Below are positions 23,835 to 37,800 of a DNA stretch of 64,000 nucleotides, piece after piece. A program made the translations under genes and the position numbers. Source of the stretch: Polymyxa betae (Eukaryota; Endomyxa; Phytomyxea; Plasmodiophorida; Plasmodiophoridae); contig RBZT01000424.1 in NCBI GenBank assembly GCA_003693705.1, positions 2,676 to 66,675 of the forward strand, in the 5' to 3' direction. Below the pieces are notes generated by a model. That model searched no databases. It was not told the origin of the DNA and saw only the letters and a program-made list of their open reading frames with translations. Positions within the stretch are counted from its first letter, which is position 1, and every line of letters starts with the position of its first letter.

Positions 23835-25713
23835 ATGACATCGACTCTAGAGCCGGCTCTTGACGAGCCCGGTCTAGTTTCTGATTACGCTCCCATTATC
23901 GATGTCGCGCTATCTCGTGGAGAGCCATCGCCCCCTTCTCGAAAGGCTGATATGCGACAGCTAACGGTTGACAACGAAGAGGATCACAGCAAGGAAGCTA
24001 AATGAATGACGTATAGGATCAGTGCGAGCTCGTATTTGAACGCATGAACAACGCAACGACTTGTGCGAAGCAACTGAACAATTTTTACCAGAAACTTTCG
24101 GAGATTGAAAACTCGTATTCGAACGCGCTTCTAAAACTGGCGCAGTCGACACAGTTTTCAGGATCTGAGTATGGGAATCGTTCCGAAATTCAACAAACTT
24201 CTCTGAACCGATATCGCTAGATCATTACAAACAACTCTCAGCACACTTTTAGTGTCTGTTGAAATTCGCTCAAGCATTCATGCAAATTTTGCCAATGAAT
24301 TACAACAAAAATTGGCAAAAGAGATGGGCGATCTTTCTAACCAGATGAAGAAGGAAAGGACACAGGTTGAATGATATCAGTTTTTGAGGTTGTTTTGAAC
24401 GATTTTCCGTTGCAGACACGAAATGTCTGGGTGGATTCTGAAAAGGCTTTGAGAAATCAGACAACAGCTGTAGAAAAACATTTCCAACGTTATCTGCAGT
24501 CGGTCAGAGACGGCGAGAAGGAAGTGTCGATGAAGAATGAAACCTCATTTTCTGCTGTCAAGGTGTTGACTTTATTAGCTGGTCATTTGAAGTTGAATTT
24601 CTGTCCAGAGTGCTGCCAAACAAGACAAGAAGATTCAGGAAGCGATTGGACGTTATCGGTGCCGTAAAGAATCCTATGGCGAAGCCGTAGCAACGCATGG
24701 CAAGATACGATCACAATATGCCAAAACATGCTCGTATATTCTCGCCAATATCGAAGCTACTGATATGTCTCGGCTACATAAGATGCAGGCCTCACTTGAG
24801 TTTTATCAACAGAAGCTGAAAGAGGTTGTTGAGAAGGGCATGCCCCCTGTTGAGATGCTCCGTGAATCTGTTAACGCCATGGACCCGGCTGAGGACGTGA
24901 CACGATTCGTTGAAAAATATCGAACGGAAGTGAAAGACAAATTGCCGCCAGTCATGGAATTCGTCGACATTCGCACCGATCTTGAGGAAGATGCGCCCAC
25001 GAAATTATCAGTCTCAGGTAATAGGCATCCATTTCTTCCAGGCCAATTAAATGTTGGTAGAGGCAAAATCGAGGAGTTCGGGATCCGAAGGCTCTGACAT
25101 GAATATGACAATGAAAGCGTATGCAATAACCAATTCGATGGGTCAACTCGACTTGAAGCCTGGCTTGCTATTGCAAAAAAACGACGACAAACACAAAGTA
25201 AACCTGCATGTCCATTGCACTGCTTCGTAACATTCAAGTAGGATTTATTTTATCTGACATTGTACGAATATTCTTCGGATCAGCATGAAGTCCTGTCTTT
25301 TGTGGTAATTTGAAGAAAAAATTGGTTGATCAGCTTGATCAGTGTCAAAGGTTGGCGAGTTTATTCGGCAAGAAGGCGAGGTTCCCGAATCTGATGGATG
25401 GGCTTGGGGTCTTTTGAACGGAAACATGGGAATGTTCCCGACGTCTTACTGCCAAAGCTTCTTCCCACAAAAAACCGTTGCTATCTGTGATTTCAACTTA
25501 AGTAACTCGTACGTCATTTTCTCTTTGATCTTTTTTGTTCGGCGCTGATTGTCTTGAAGAGAACCAGATCAATTGCGAGTGCGAGCTGGTGAACCAATTT
25601 GGATTCTACACATAAGTGATCAGCACTGGGTCTGGGCAGCTGATAGTCGCGGAATTCAAGGCAACTTTCCCTCGTCATACTGCAATCCAACACCACGATC
25701 TACTGACGTATAA
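23835..25713 (+). CDS. F-BAR domain protein with two C-terminal SH3 domains (FCHSD-like)
   Basis: The start is ATG 23835..23837 (MTSTLEPALDEPGLVSDYAP); the first intron (about 58 nt) joins MRQLT to DQCELVFERMNNATTCAKQL in phase. The F-BAR core follows (NNFYQKLSEIENSYSNALLK; YGEAVATHGKIRSQYAKTCS). SH3 number one reads TLYEYSSDQHEVLSF ... DGWAWGLLNGNMGMFPTSYC. After an intron near 25508-25556, SH3 number two reads ICDFNLSNSEPDQLRVRAGE and WVWAADSRGIQGNFPSSYC, with stop TAA 25711..25713. F-BAR dimers bend membranes and SH3 domains recruit WASP/dynamin-type partners, so endocytosis or cortical actin is the likely setting. The join inside the first SH3 (25305..25342) is not canonical as read. Confidence 0.75.
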
Positions 25714-25721
25714 ATGTATTT

Positions 25722-25779
25722 CTAACGTCTCAAGAGCTAGTAAGCAATGGCTAACGTCTCAAGAGCTAGTAAGCAATGG
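25722..25779. repeat. tandem direct duplication, 2 x 29 bp
   Basis: The 29-bp unit starting CTAACGTCTCAAGAGCTAGT occurs twice in perfect succession (25722..25750 and 25751..25779). It fills most of the 105-bp gap between the convergent stops of the F-BAR gene and the dynein gene, so it lies in both 3' flanks. Confidence 0.9.
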
Positions 25780-25818
25780 CCAACGGCCGTCTATTTATTA
25801 ATTAAAGCATTGACAACG

Positions 25819-28800
25819 TCACGTGACCAGCGAAAGCAGCAGCGCTGTGCCTCGTTTAGCCCAGTAGTTGGGGTCTTTTGCTCCTGATTTCAGATCGACA
25901 TTGATGATGAATGATGGCCGTTCCCTTGTTCCAGTTCGAACTGGATACATATACAATGGACAGGAATACAGACCCTTGCCCGATCTACATATTTTAAGAT
26001 CAGATAATAATTTCGTTGCAATAACGTAACATTTGCTACCTTCCACGTCGATTATCAATTGGTTTAAAATGGACAATTGGCATCTTGGCTTCCAGCTGCA
26101 TCGGGAGTGCATCAGCCAGTGTCATAGCGTTCGTATCCCACCGGGCTCCTTCTAAGAACATGCCGCTAATATAGGCGCCTTCTTTCGGGGCCGACAACAG
26201 CGTCGACTCATCGCCCTGCATCGGGACGAATTCCCAGGACAAGTCGTCTATGGCGATATTGTTGCGACGAGCAGTGCATTGCAATAGAGCCGTCAGCAGA
26301 CCGGATGGGAAGGTGAACCCGCCCAACCAGAATACTTTCAGTGAACCTTCCGTTGCCCATTTGGTTATCTAAGCAGAAAGATAGGTAAGAATATAAATGT
26401 TATGATGCTGTGCGTCAAGCTAGCAAATATCGACACAAGCCAAGCATGTGATGCAAAAGCAACTATCAAATGGTTGAATGTTACTTGGTCTATTCGCTGG
26501 CAGAGATCTTTAACCCAAGCTCCGAGGCTTTTCAATGACGGATAGGCTGAATGCCAATTTTCCGGGACCGATCCAGCAAAGATCGACCCATAGATCTGCT
26601 CGAGGGCGGCAGATATAACAACCAGACCCTGTCCACAACTAAATCAGCGCTAATAACAGAGAAACTCAGATTTCCACCTTGATTCCTTTTTGCAAATTGA
26701 TTAACGAACTGCGAATCTTGTCAAGCAGGACGTTGTATCGGGCAATTTCCTGGACCAGTACGGTACGTAACGGAGCATTGCCTTCGCCAGCGGCCATGAA
26801 CTGGCCTGTATCGGTTGGAAGCTGCGACGGGATCTGCTCTAGAAGCTGATCGATCAAGTTCAACATGATCTGTTCTTGGCTCTGACCGCCACCATCTGCA
26901 GTCCTCGGCTGCAATGATAACAGCGCTTGAAGCAGAGTCGAAGTTTCCGTCTGATAACAAAGCGTAAGCACAGGAAATATTCAGAAAATATTGAAATAAT
27001 GGCATGGCTATTGGAACATTTGAAGTTGAGGTTATCGATACCATTTGGGCGTTAATGTCAGCGTTCGGGTGCTGACCAAATGCTTCAGGATGGTCTGAAC
27101 CGGTTGGAAGACTTTTAAGATAAACAAGAACATCTTGATTATCATCTGGAATATAATACGTGTCCAATACAGAAAATTTGAAATTCTTTTCAGTTAATAC
27201 GGATTCGTTGAAAAACCTGACCAATATCAGACAACAGCAATGATCAGTTGTTGATTCCCCGTACTGGTCCACATAAACGTTCAAAAGACGTCGGTCGCGA
27301 TCGTCCGTAACCCGACCACCATAGTTTGCTTCAGCGATTAAGTATTTAAGGGCCTCCCATGGAGTCTCATGTTCATCAAGGTATAGTCTGACAATCGATT
27401 CACAGACAGCGAAATCGCTGTCATTGAACCCATAGCCAATATTCCAGCCCAGTGAGCCGAATTTCCTTCGCTCTAACAGCACAGAATGGAACCAACATAA
27501 ACTCATCACCTATGTGCAAATATTAACAAAAGTAGAGCGAATCAGAAACAGTTACGAACCAGTCGGCGATATTTCGACGGTCGCGATACCTGTGCGAATC
27601 GTTCTGGTTTAACGCCCGTGTACAGCCGTAATAAATTGGCACGAAGACCGCGAGGAGGTTCGGTGGTCACCTTCACGCCGCGCTGCAAAATCGAGATCGG
27701 AAATTTCCGGTGCTAAAACAAAAACATTGACTAGGTGAAAACGAATGCAATGAGATTATCTAACTGGATCACTGGACAACCAGAGGCGGAAGTTCGGATG
27801 TGGTGGTGTCGGGCCAGTACAGTACGCCTCGATGAGAGATTCCAATTCCGGCATCCAAGAAATCGATAAATGACAATTGGCGAAAAATACCCAGAATCCC
27901 TTGGAGATTCCAGCCGCTAATAAACGCCGAGCTGGAGTTTCCTGGCCTTGACCAAGAGATATCTCCTCCACCTAATCAATTAGATCAATACAATATTAAT
28001 ATGGATCCGGGAGATATAGTGTTGCCTGAATGTTGTTCTGTGCAGATAGTTGCCGCAGCATGGTCGATGGATCAGCACCAGCAGATAGCACAAATATGAT
28101 AGGTGACAGAGGCGTTGAATCAGCGAACACTTGTGCCAAATCCATCGGGGGAGGTTCCACAAATAACGGCCCCAAATTCTTTGAAATGAACCTACAAACA
28201 CATGTGAACAGATAAAAGGATGAATAGAAACGTCACCAACTTTCGAGCACAATGAACGACCCGATCAGGACGGAAAACACGCAGAAGAATCATTCGCTGC
28301 AGATCGTCGATTGATGATTGCCATTCTCCTGGTAATAATGAAGTCTCAGGTGATTCTGAATGTGCCCATTGCTTCCATCCACGATGATTCTGTTCCACAC
28401 TGTTCACCAAATTCTTGAAGGCAGTTGTGTGCCCGTCTAATGCGAGAATCTGAACGAATCATTTAGCATGATGACATTCAAAGTTGTTAGATGAACACTA
28501 TGAACGAAATACAACGGAGGTCATGAAGAAAGACCAGATAAAAGGATGTGAACCAAACTGGGAATACTGGACCTGATCCCAGAGATTGTCACTAATCCAA
28601 TCAGGACTTGGATTCAATGCTTTAGTACGTGATGGTGGTAATCCTCCCCGTAACAAGAACAGATATTCGTCGTTGTTAATCTTGCCTTCAGATGCCATCT
28701 TTTTCACACACATCTGGAACGATAATAGCAATTTGTGCTTTTCGAAAAGTCCCCGGCATGTATATCTAAAACCAAGATAAGCAGATTTCTAGACCCTTTT

Positions 28801-31800
28801 CCAAAACAATCCAGGAAAGTGAAGGATGATTAAAAAGCAGATTTGTTACTTGTAAACAGAATCGGTATGATATTGATTCAGAGTACGAACACGTTCTTTA
28901 ACATCTAACGTGCCCTTCGGTTTTCGAGATTTATCGATAGAAAGGCGGAACAGCTGAAAGTACGCGTCCAATGAGAATTGATACATTGGGTCGATAGAAG
29001 CTAAATCATTCAGGACAAAATAAAGGATCGCAGCTCGAGCAGCTGCAGGTCTGTATGATTCACGAGCTGCCTGTATGATAATTAGCAGCTTTCATTCGGT
29101 GACAATCTGTAATATTACATCAATTTGTTTCTCGGTTTCTTCAGATACACGAAGATCTTCAGTAACCGCCTCGCTTGTGTGTTTTGACGCCTAAATACAG
29201 TTTTAAAGAGATTGCACGTAGATAATGGCGCCCAACCTGCAATGTATTGATGAGATCTTCATCGTCGAGGAGAGATCCGGAGGCAGTTTTCAAAAGCGAT
29301 AGAATTTGGTTCTCTAATTCCACAAGACGTCGTTTGTTGTTGGCAACAGCAATAACCAGGGCGCTCTTGTCTTCTTCAAGTTTTGGCTGCTCAATTCGAA
29401 CAACGAATCCCAACAGCTGGTCCTCAAGTCCCTTCTCTTTCACCGCGAAATTCACAATTGTACATTTCGCGCACGTCTGTAGAACAAAATCATGATTTCA
29501 GAAAAGGGCTTTGAATAGGCTCCATCAGATTTAAATTCGTTCGGTAAAAAGTAATGAGAAAACTGCTATAAACGATGGACCTCAGGCGGGTAATGAGGGT
29601 TCTGAAGCCGGGTCGTCATCCAGAATAGAAACGAATCGCTATAATCGAGCTTCTTGTCACCAAGACGAATGTACCTGTCCATGGATCAGTACGACCAACC
29701 GATGCGATTAGGTAGAAACGAACTTGCGGCCGTTTTCGATAATAATTTGTTTGAGTAGGATTGGATCGAGACTTGGGTCAATAACATCTCCAACATCCTG
29801 CATTAAAACTGGAATACCAAACTGTACAGCTTGCTCCAATATTCGTGAAAATTCTTTATCTTTGGTGTCAACCGTCTTCAAAGATTTCCCATGGAACGCT
29901 TTCGCCCATTTATTCGCCTGCTCTTGCGGATCAACCTATTCACATTAATAAGTCAGAAGGACAGAGCTGAATGAGCAACAATAATAAAATTCGTTTGATT
30001 GCTACCATTAGTGGCCATCTAAGTCCTCGTGTTACTAACAATCCATTCTCAATACTGAATTCATCCGAAGGTAATCCCTAATGGAACATTCAGAATCACA
30101 ATTACGAGAATTTGTCAATTGATCGATTGAAAAGCGCTCCGGTACCTGGATTTGCCAATCACGAACATCAGTTGGCGAGGCCAAGAATCGCGAGGCGCTG
30201 AAATCAGGAGAGAATGGGATCTGGTTGGATCGGACCGATGCCAACCACAGCTTGATCAAGTCGGTTCGGTATCGGGCCAGGAATGGGCCAGTATACGACA
30301 GGAATGCAGCCGCTACAGCACAATCACCGACAAGGTATCCGAGCTACATTGAATCAATGATCAGATGGTCTTCTTTTCAGGCAGATTGTAATACAATGCA
30401 TCAATACAAATTCAGTAACTTGGTTGCAATGGGCCAAATTTTAAATAAAGAGAGATGAAACTTGAAAAACAGAACTCGAATAGAAAAGAAACGGTTTAAT
30501 GATACCTGTTCGTCAAGATCAGCAATCGAAGCCTGCCATCTGGATCTTTCGCTGCCGAGACCGGAGACCAATTTATCGGCGCGTGACAATTTGGCTTCGA
30601 GAGATTCGGCGGCCTTACGCAGGACGTTCTTCTCGGTTTCACTGTTCTCGTATCGTACTTCAAGATTAGCGACCTGTTCCTTGACTTTGGCCAATTTCTC
30701 CTGCATGATTCGAAGTTGTTTCTGTTTAATCTCCAACGAAGCTATCGCCTGCAGACGTTGAGTATACGGTTTGAAATCGAAATCGAAGCAAATGAACCTC
30801 TTTGAGAGCAGCGCGTTTTGGAGCGACAGTCCTGAAAGTAATGGCATAAATCTCCATAGCAACGACCCAATCGCAGAGTGCAGCTGCTGCTAAGCTCTTC
30901 TTGGCAACTTTCTCAGCTGTGAAATCTTTCGAAGAAGTGTACTTAGAGATCTTCTTTAACGTTGCCGATGGGATGTTGTCCTTGTCGAACTGCTTCAAAC
31001 GAAGCAAAAAATTGGCATCGCTTAGCTCCTTCTTCGCAGTTGCCCAAGACGCCTAAATCGACAGAAATGATAGTTCAGGGCAAGACGAAGCTGAAATAGG
31101 AAAGGATTGACCTCTTTACCCATAACGACCATAACAGCACTCATGACCTGATTGACAATCGGAGGTGGCTTTGTGTAAGATTTAACTTCAGTGATGGAAT
31201 TCTTATCGAGTTTCTCAAGAGCTGCCATTGCCTTCTCTAACGCAGGTAGTGCTTTCTCCAAATCGGCCTGGGCCGAAGAAGCGATCGCTTGACATTCCTT
31301 CTCCTCAGCCGATGTCTTTGTCGCTTCGATTTCCACCTATTTTCCTGTCATTTGAAGCCGCTTTTTAATGCAATTCGCGCAGATAGATGACAATTTGACA
31401 ATAACAATAAAAATAAAAAATTGACCTGTTTCCGTTGTTCTTCAGCAGCTCGTTGTTGCGAAACAATTTCGACCAGTAGCTTCTCGCAATCGCTTTTCTT
31501 CACAGCGACGACTTTTCGTTTTTCTTCAAGTTCAACGGTCATTTCAGCGACCTGAGCGCGACTTTCATCGAGCTTTGATAAACCGTTACGCAGCTTATCG
31601 GCGGCATCGCCTAGCTGGGTTCGTTTTTCGATTAATAAGCGACGATATCCGGCTACGAGATCAAGATAATTGGTAGGAGTCACGTATGTATAACGTAGTA
31701 ACTCCTGTCCCATTCGTTGGGCGCCTTCTTGAACCGAGATGTGAGCACGACAGAATACTTGTGCAAGACGATCCTAAAACGAATAGTTTGATGATAGGTA

Positions 31801-34800
31801 GAAAACCATTTGGGACTCAGATGATGGAGTCTCTAAAACAAACCAAAACTTGGGCAACAATTTCAAGAGACAATAGCATATACAATAACAACAGAAAAAT
31901 CTTTGAAATCACAGCTAGTAATGCTAAAGCCGACAGACGATGGGTAAAAGGAGATGAATCGTGATTAAAGAGCAAGAAATGATGAGCCATTACCTGAATG
32001 TCTTTTTCGCGTGACGACTCCCCGAAATTAGTATCAACAAGGAACTTGGAAGCAACCTCGTTAAGGGCCTTCTCTGGCCATTCAGCGAAGAAATCAATTG
32101 TTGTGTTATTAACAATGGCAGGATACATTCGAATTCGATCTCGGAATTCTGCCCCCACAGGTGACATACAAAGAACGATGTTGATACGTTGTCGGACGCG
32201 ATCAATGAAGTACGAGTAGACACCATCGTCGGTTTGACCCTTGCCCTCTTCAATCGCTTGCGGCCTATGAGAAGCATATTATGATCTGGCATTTGATGAG
32301 GCAAATGCAACTGTATTCAGAACCCGAACACCCTGAACAATATTAAATCCTGACCTGATTGCTTCAAGAATTGGTTGGAGCTCATCAGGCGGGAACAGAT
32401 TTGGGACTTCGCCCGATGAAAGGATATTATTAATATCTTCGAGGAAGCTGTTATGAATGAGCTGAGTATCTGTGATTAAGAAGAGCGAACGTTGCCCTGT
32501 AACACCGGCTGTCTGATACAGCTGTTTGAGATATTCACGGAAATCCACCAAACGGTATGACTTTGTGATTTCAATTTGTGAGACTGGGATCTGTTAAAGC
32601 TTAGAAAGGTCTCAGGTTGACAATTAAGTAATATTACTTCAGCAATATAAGCTGCTAGACGGGTCAGGCTCTGTCTCCCGCTACCGCCCACACCGATTAT
32701 GAGGGCATTTCCTCGCGGTTGAGAGATGATTCGGTAGATGCGAACAACGTGTTCAACAGCGTCATCGAAGAGAACCAAGTTCATAGCAGCATTACCCGGA
32801 AACATGTTGTAAAAGTCAAGTTTCTCGCTCACGAAAGATTTCACCACCTCACGATTCGGCATCTCTTGATAGCTCGGCGTCGCGCCTTCCTCCAAAGATC
32901 CCTATCAGGAACAATCAGCAACTTCCGCTGAAAACATTGAAAGCCTCAATTGACGATTCGTAAACAAAAGTCTCCTAAAGAATAAAGAAAATTCGTATTG
33001 CTGATTACATCAGAAAGGAAGGCGCCGAATAATGGATCACTTTCAGCAGTGCCGAACAGATTGTCCCAAGATGTTGCAAATAAAGTATCGAGCTGTTGTC
33101 CCACAAGACCCTTGAATGTAAGTCTATCTACTGCATCCACCAATCGATCATGAAATACTCTCATACATTCATGGACCCAAAGTCGGATGAAATTTTCTCG
33201 CGTATCGTACAGGTTGGGATCTGACAGCAATAAACCGCCCGTTACCTATCAACATGTCAGTCCCCAGCTATGAACAATTTATCGAACAATTGTCGGATTA
33301 CCTTTGCCATGTCACGAAGATTGAAGAGATAATGCGATTTCGAAGGGGTTGGCAGGAATGATTCGATGACTTTCTTGTAGAGCGCCAGCGTCGCCTCCGT
33401 ACATACTGAAGCTAATGGTTTCACCTGAGATATTATTAATGGGTGATGGAGGTGTAGATAAGGAATCAGTCACCAACCTGTTCATCAAATGGTGACAGCT
33501 TCGCAGCAATAATCGTGCCAAATATACGTTTGATCTGGGAGTCGCTTGGGTTAGTCAGATTGACGAGATTGAATCGGCTTTGAAGGCGAGAAGAGATAAC
33601 GCTGCGTCCTCCACCGGGAGGTCCCATAGCAGCAATCAGCTGATTGTAATGTCAGCGAACATCTTCACAATTGTCGTTTGACTAATTAAAAAGCAAAATG
33701 GGATCAAATACAACATACAGACCATTTGAACAGTATTGGACAGAACTGACACAGAAAATCTCAATCCAATAAAAGAACGATCCAATTGAATTTAACTAAA
33801 AACGACGGCCAGTAACGGCTCAAAACAATGTCATTTTTAAAGTGGACGAACCTGCATATCTAAGATCGTCTTTAAAGTCTGCTTAGATCGATCATACCAA
33901 GATCCCCAGTTAATCCATTGTCGAAGTAATTCATTGGGCGGCTGTGATCCATATGGATCGGGTGTAGGCATGTTTAAGTCGTCAATAAACACCAACAGAC
34001 GTCCCCGACCATTCGATGGACCGAAACTGTTTCGCTGTCGTTTCTCCAGACGGCTTTCCAGCATGGTCTGAGCCACGTTCGAGCTCGTGGCGGACGAGAA
34101 GTTTAACGTCATCGTGACGGTTTTGGAATCTTCATTGGCAGCAAGCAGGGCCTGGGCCAGAACAGATTTTCCGGTACCAGTTTCACCGACGAAAAGAGTC
34201 GCATGACGAGCGCTGATTAAGCACGAACCGATGAATGAATTTCGAACTGTATCGACAGTCGGCACGACTATGGAATATCTACAGCAGCAGTTTAGGGTTG
34301 AATTAACAGCGAATCCTGATGTAAATGAAACTGAAGGAATGAGGCGGCCAGCAACAGAAAGCAATTTCTCGGCCAGAATAAATTTGAACGAATCAACAAG
34401 TTTCGCCTGAAACTACTATGAAATGTTTTTCTGAAACAGTCAAACAAGGTTTTGGAAGCATCAAAACAGTGGTTGAAATTGCATTGATTCCACTTACATT
34501 GGGACATTTGACGGAAGCGCCCATGTATTTGTGACTCGCTCCTCCCATGTAACCCAATCACGTTTTGCTCCATCAATAAAGTAATCGTAGACCATATTGA
34601 GGCCCGGGAATCCAGCTTCATGTTCACGCATCCATTCGTCGATCCGAAGACGGCCAGCATCATCAACAGCCCCTCCCACCGACCAAACACACGCGAACAA
34701 CACCCAACTCTCGATCATTCGTGCTCGAACGCTTCCAGCAAATTCGGCGCCACCTGTTAGTAAGATTATTACATCCCGCAAGACCGCCTAACGTTGAAAA

Positions 34801-37800
34801 TTTCAAAACGATAAGTAGAGCTCTAAAGAGGACGATTTTGAAAACAACTGCGAAAGGTTTTAATACTGTTTTGGGACGAAGATACATCGACGCCGTTGTT
34901 CGGTGTAGCGAGAGCATCATATAAACGTGTCAGCGATTGTAGGGCGTTGAAAGCAGAGATGGGCACAAGTTCACGTATGTTGGCGCTGCGCTTGAATTCC
35001 AAGAGCGGTATAACGATGCGGTCAAGCACGGAACGAATCAGGGCAGACTGATCAGGGTCCTTCTTACTCAACCAGGTTTCGATGAACGGCTGCCATCCAA
35101 TGCCATCTTTATCAATGTAAATCTGAGAGAATGATGAACAAACATGTGAGAAGCGATGTCGGCGTCATACCATCCCAGCTCGGGAAACTGTTGCAGGGGA
35201 AGCCTGGCAGAGATTTTGTACTTCAAAGACGAGTGAAATGGATGGCGTCAAAGCGATACGGTCACCGTTAATCAAAGTTAAAATTTTGTTGTCATCGAGG
35301 ACAGTATTCATGGATTCAATCCATAATGTATCGACAGGTCCATCGAGAACAATCCATTTCTCGCTGTCTGCTTCGCTGGAGCAGAACCGTCGTAGAACCG
35401 ATGAAATAACCCCATCAGTCCATTCACGGGTATTGAGGTCATATGATCCATATAGCTCATTGTTGTTTAAGGCCTTAGGATTGATTATGGCAGTTTCAAC
35501 CTGGTCAATGAACTTAACAAAAGTTGAACGTAGAGCATAAAATGAATGAAGTAAATGCAAACTGTTTTGAACTTGGAAGTATTGCTGAAGTGATTGCAGG
35601 AAACAGATCGTGTTATCTGATTAAAAAGCGAACTCACCTTTTTGAAAGGAGATCCCAGCTCAGTGCTTAATGCCGATAATGTTCTTTGCAGCATTGACCA
35701 GATAGTAGTCTTACCAGCGAGTGATTCTCCTACAACCATGTTCCCATGACGGGTTCGCTTCGACTCATACAGTTGCAATATTTTCTCGATGAGGATCGGA
35801 TGAGCCTGTAAACCTTCCGAAGCCAATTCCGCCTAAACCAATATATTACGAACGGTCGCGTGTAACGGCGTCTCCATACTCGAATGACATCCTCGAAATG
35901 TTTCTGGTTGATAGCGGCCGGCTCCAGTCCAGGAAAGAGATCCTGCATTAAACCATTAAACAGAATCGCGTCTTCCGAGACGAATTTTGGAATATTCATG
36001 TCATGCAGGGCCCGGTGCAGTACGACCTGCAAAAGTAAGTCGTACTTCTGGAGACAAAGATTTGTAATAAACCTCTTCTGGTTGGTCGGGAGTCTCTCGA
36101 GAAATGACACCAGCTCGATTCAACACCGATTTCACAGCACGAAGACCAAAGTCGTAATGTTCTTGCTTGGAGAATTGCTGCTCCATTAGGCTGTATAAGG
36201 TGACGATCTTTCTAGCCAGCGAACGCGCCTCTTTGAATCCTTCCGCTTGGAGCATGATCTCGGCGATCAGGGCGAAATCGGGTACCATCATGGCTACTGG
36301 TCGGAATAATGACTTCAGATTATCAGGCAGCTCTGTTCGACCAGCATAGCTGTAGTGCAAATAAACATTTTTTTTGACTTTGCAAAACCAATTGAAAAAG
36401 TTTAAAGCAGCTGGTAAAATGATGGGAGGCTAACCCTGGATTCATTGTAATGAAGATGCCCACAGTACGAATTAGGCGAATCTGGGCGCCTTCGAACAGA
36501 AAGTAGTCTTTGCCATCAGCGACGGCTGTGAAAATAGACGAGATCTGCTGCGCCACGACACTCAAGACTTCGATCAGAATGCGATTAAATTCGTCGAAAC
36601 ATCCCCAGGCCCCAGTCTGGGCCAATCCCGAATACCTGAAATCGTCAATGTCACCCTGAAGATTTGAACAGTTTCAATAATTACAGTGTCGCTAATGATT
36701 TGTAATCCATAGCATCAGAGCAGTTAAACACGATGACGAAATTTCCCATAGCCTTGCCAAGGTCTTTAACAGTTTCAGTCTTGCCAGTACCAGCAGGACC
36801 TTGCGGCGAACCGCCCAGATGTCTGAAATAAATTCAATTCAGCAAAGTTTTGCGAAACGATAAAACGGGCCATAAATAAGTGAAGTGAGAAAATTCTTTC
36901 TCATCGGAATATCAACTGAACAGGTGAACAGGTTGAAAGAACAAGAAGGCATTCAGAGAAAAACGGTTCTTGATTAAAAAAGTGAAATTGCGTACAGATG
37001 GAGAGCAGTTGTTAAAGTGAGATAGCAACGATCAGTAAGAGGAGTAACAGCTAATCGACCATTATTGCCTTGGTATTCATATCCATAGGCGAATGACGTG
37101 TTTGTTTGACGAACATGACATTCGCCATAGTCGCCCTCGTTACGATCGTAGTAAAATCGCAGCTGCGAAGTCCACTGGAACTGCTCGGCCGAAGTTACAT
37201 TGTGTTTCAGCATTTTTTCAATTACGTCTCGAGCGTGGACTTCGATCGTAATCAAAGCGACCAGCTTGAGACGATCCACATGCGATAGGTCACCACGAAT
37301 CAGAACGGTTAATCGTTCCAAGTATCTACATGGAATTTGAAAAATGCTCAAATGGTAAAAAATAATACGCTATCACCTGTACCAACGATTTCGTTGTTGT
37401 TTGAGCGCCTTACGGGCCTTATGAGGGTCTTGTAATGCTTTTGTGCATTCCATTGTCCAAGCAATCTAAAGAAGCCAAGATGAGTGACAAGAAGAAATTC
37501 AAAGAGGATGTCAGAAACAGCATAAGAGCGGCGTTCGGAAACAGCAAAGAAACTTCAAATAAAGTTTTGCAACTAACCTGTCCCGAAGTAATGAGCAATT
37601 GACCGATAGTAGACCGAATCCAATTTTCTCGTTTCGACATGGATTTCAATACAGCCGAGACTGCCTCCTGCATCTGCTTCCGCAATGTCTCTCGCATCGA
37701 TTTCTCAACTTTGATCAACCAGAGCTCGACAGGGCCTTGAGCAGAGATTCCGTACAGAAATCGAACTTTTTCTCCATCCTGCTATAGTGTGAGCACACGA

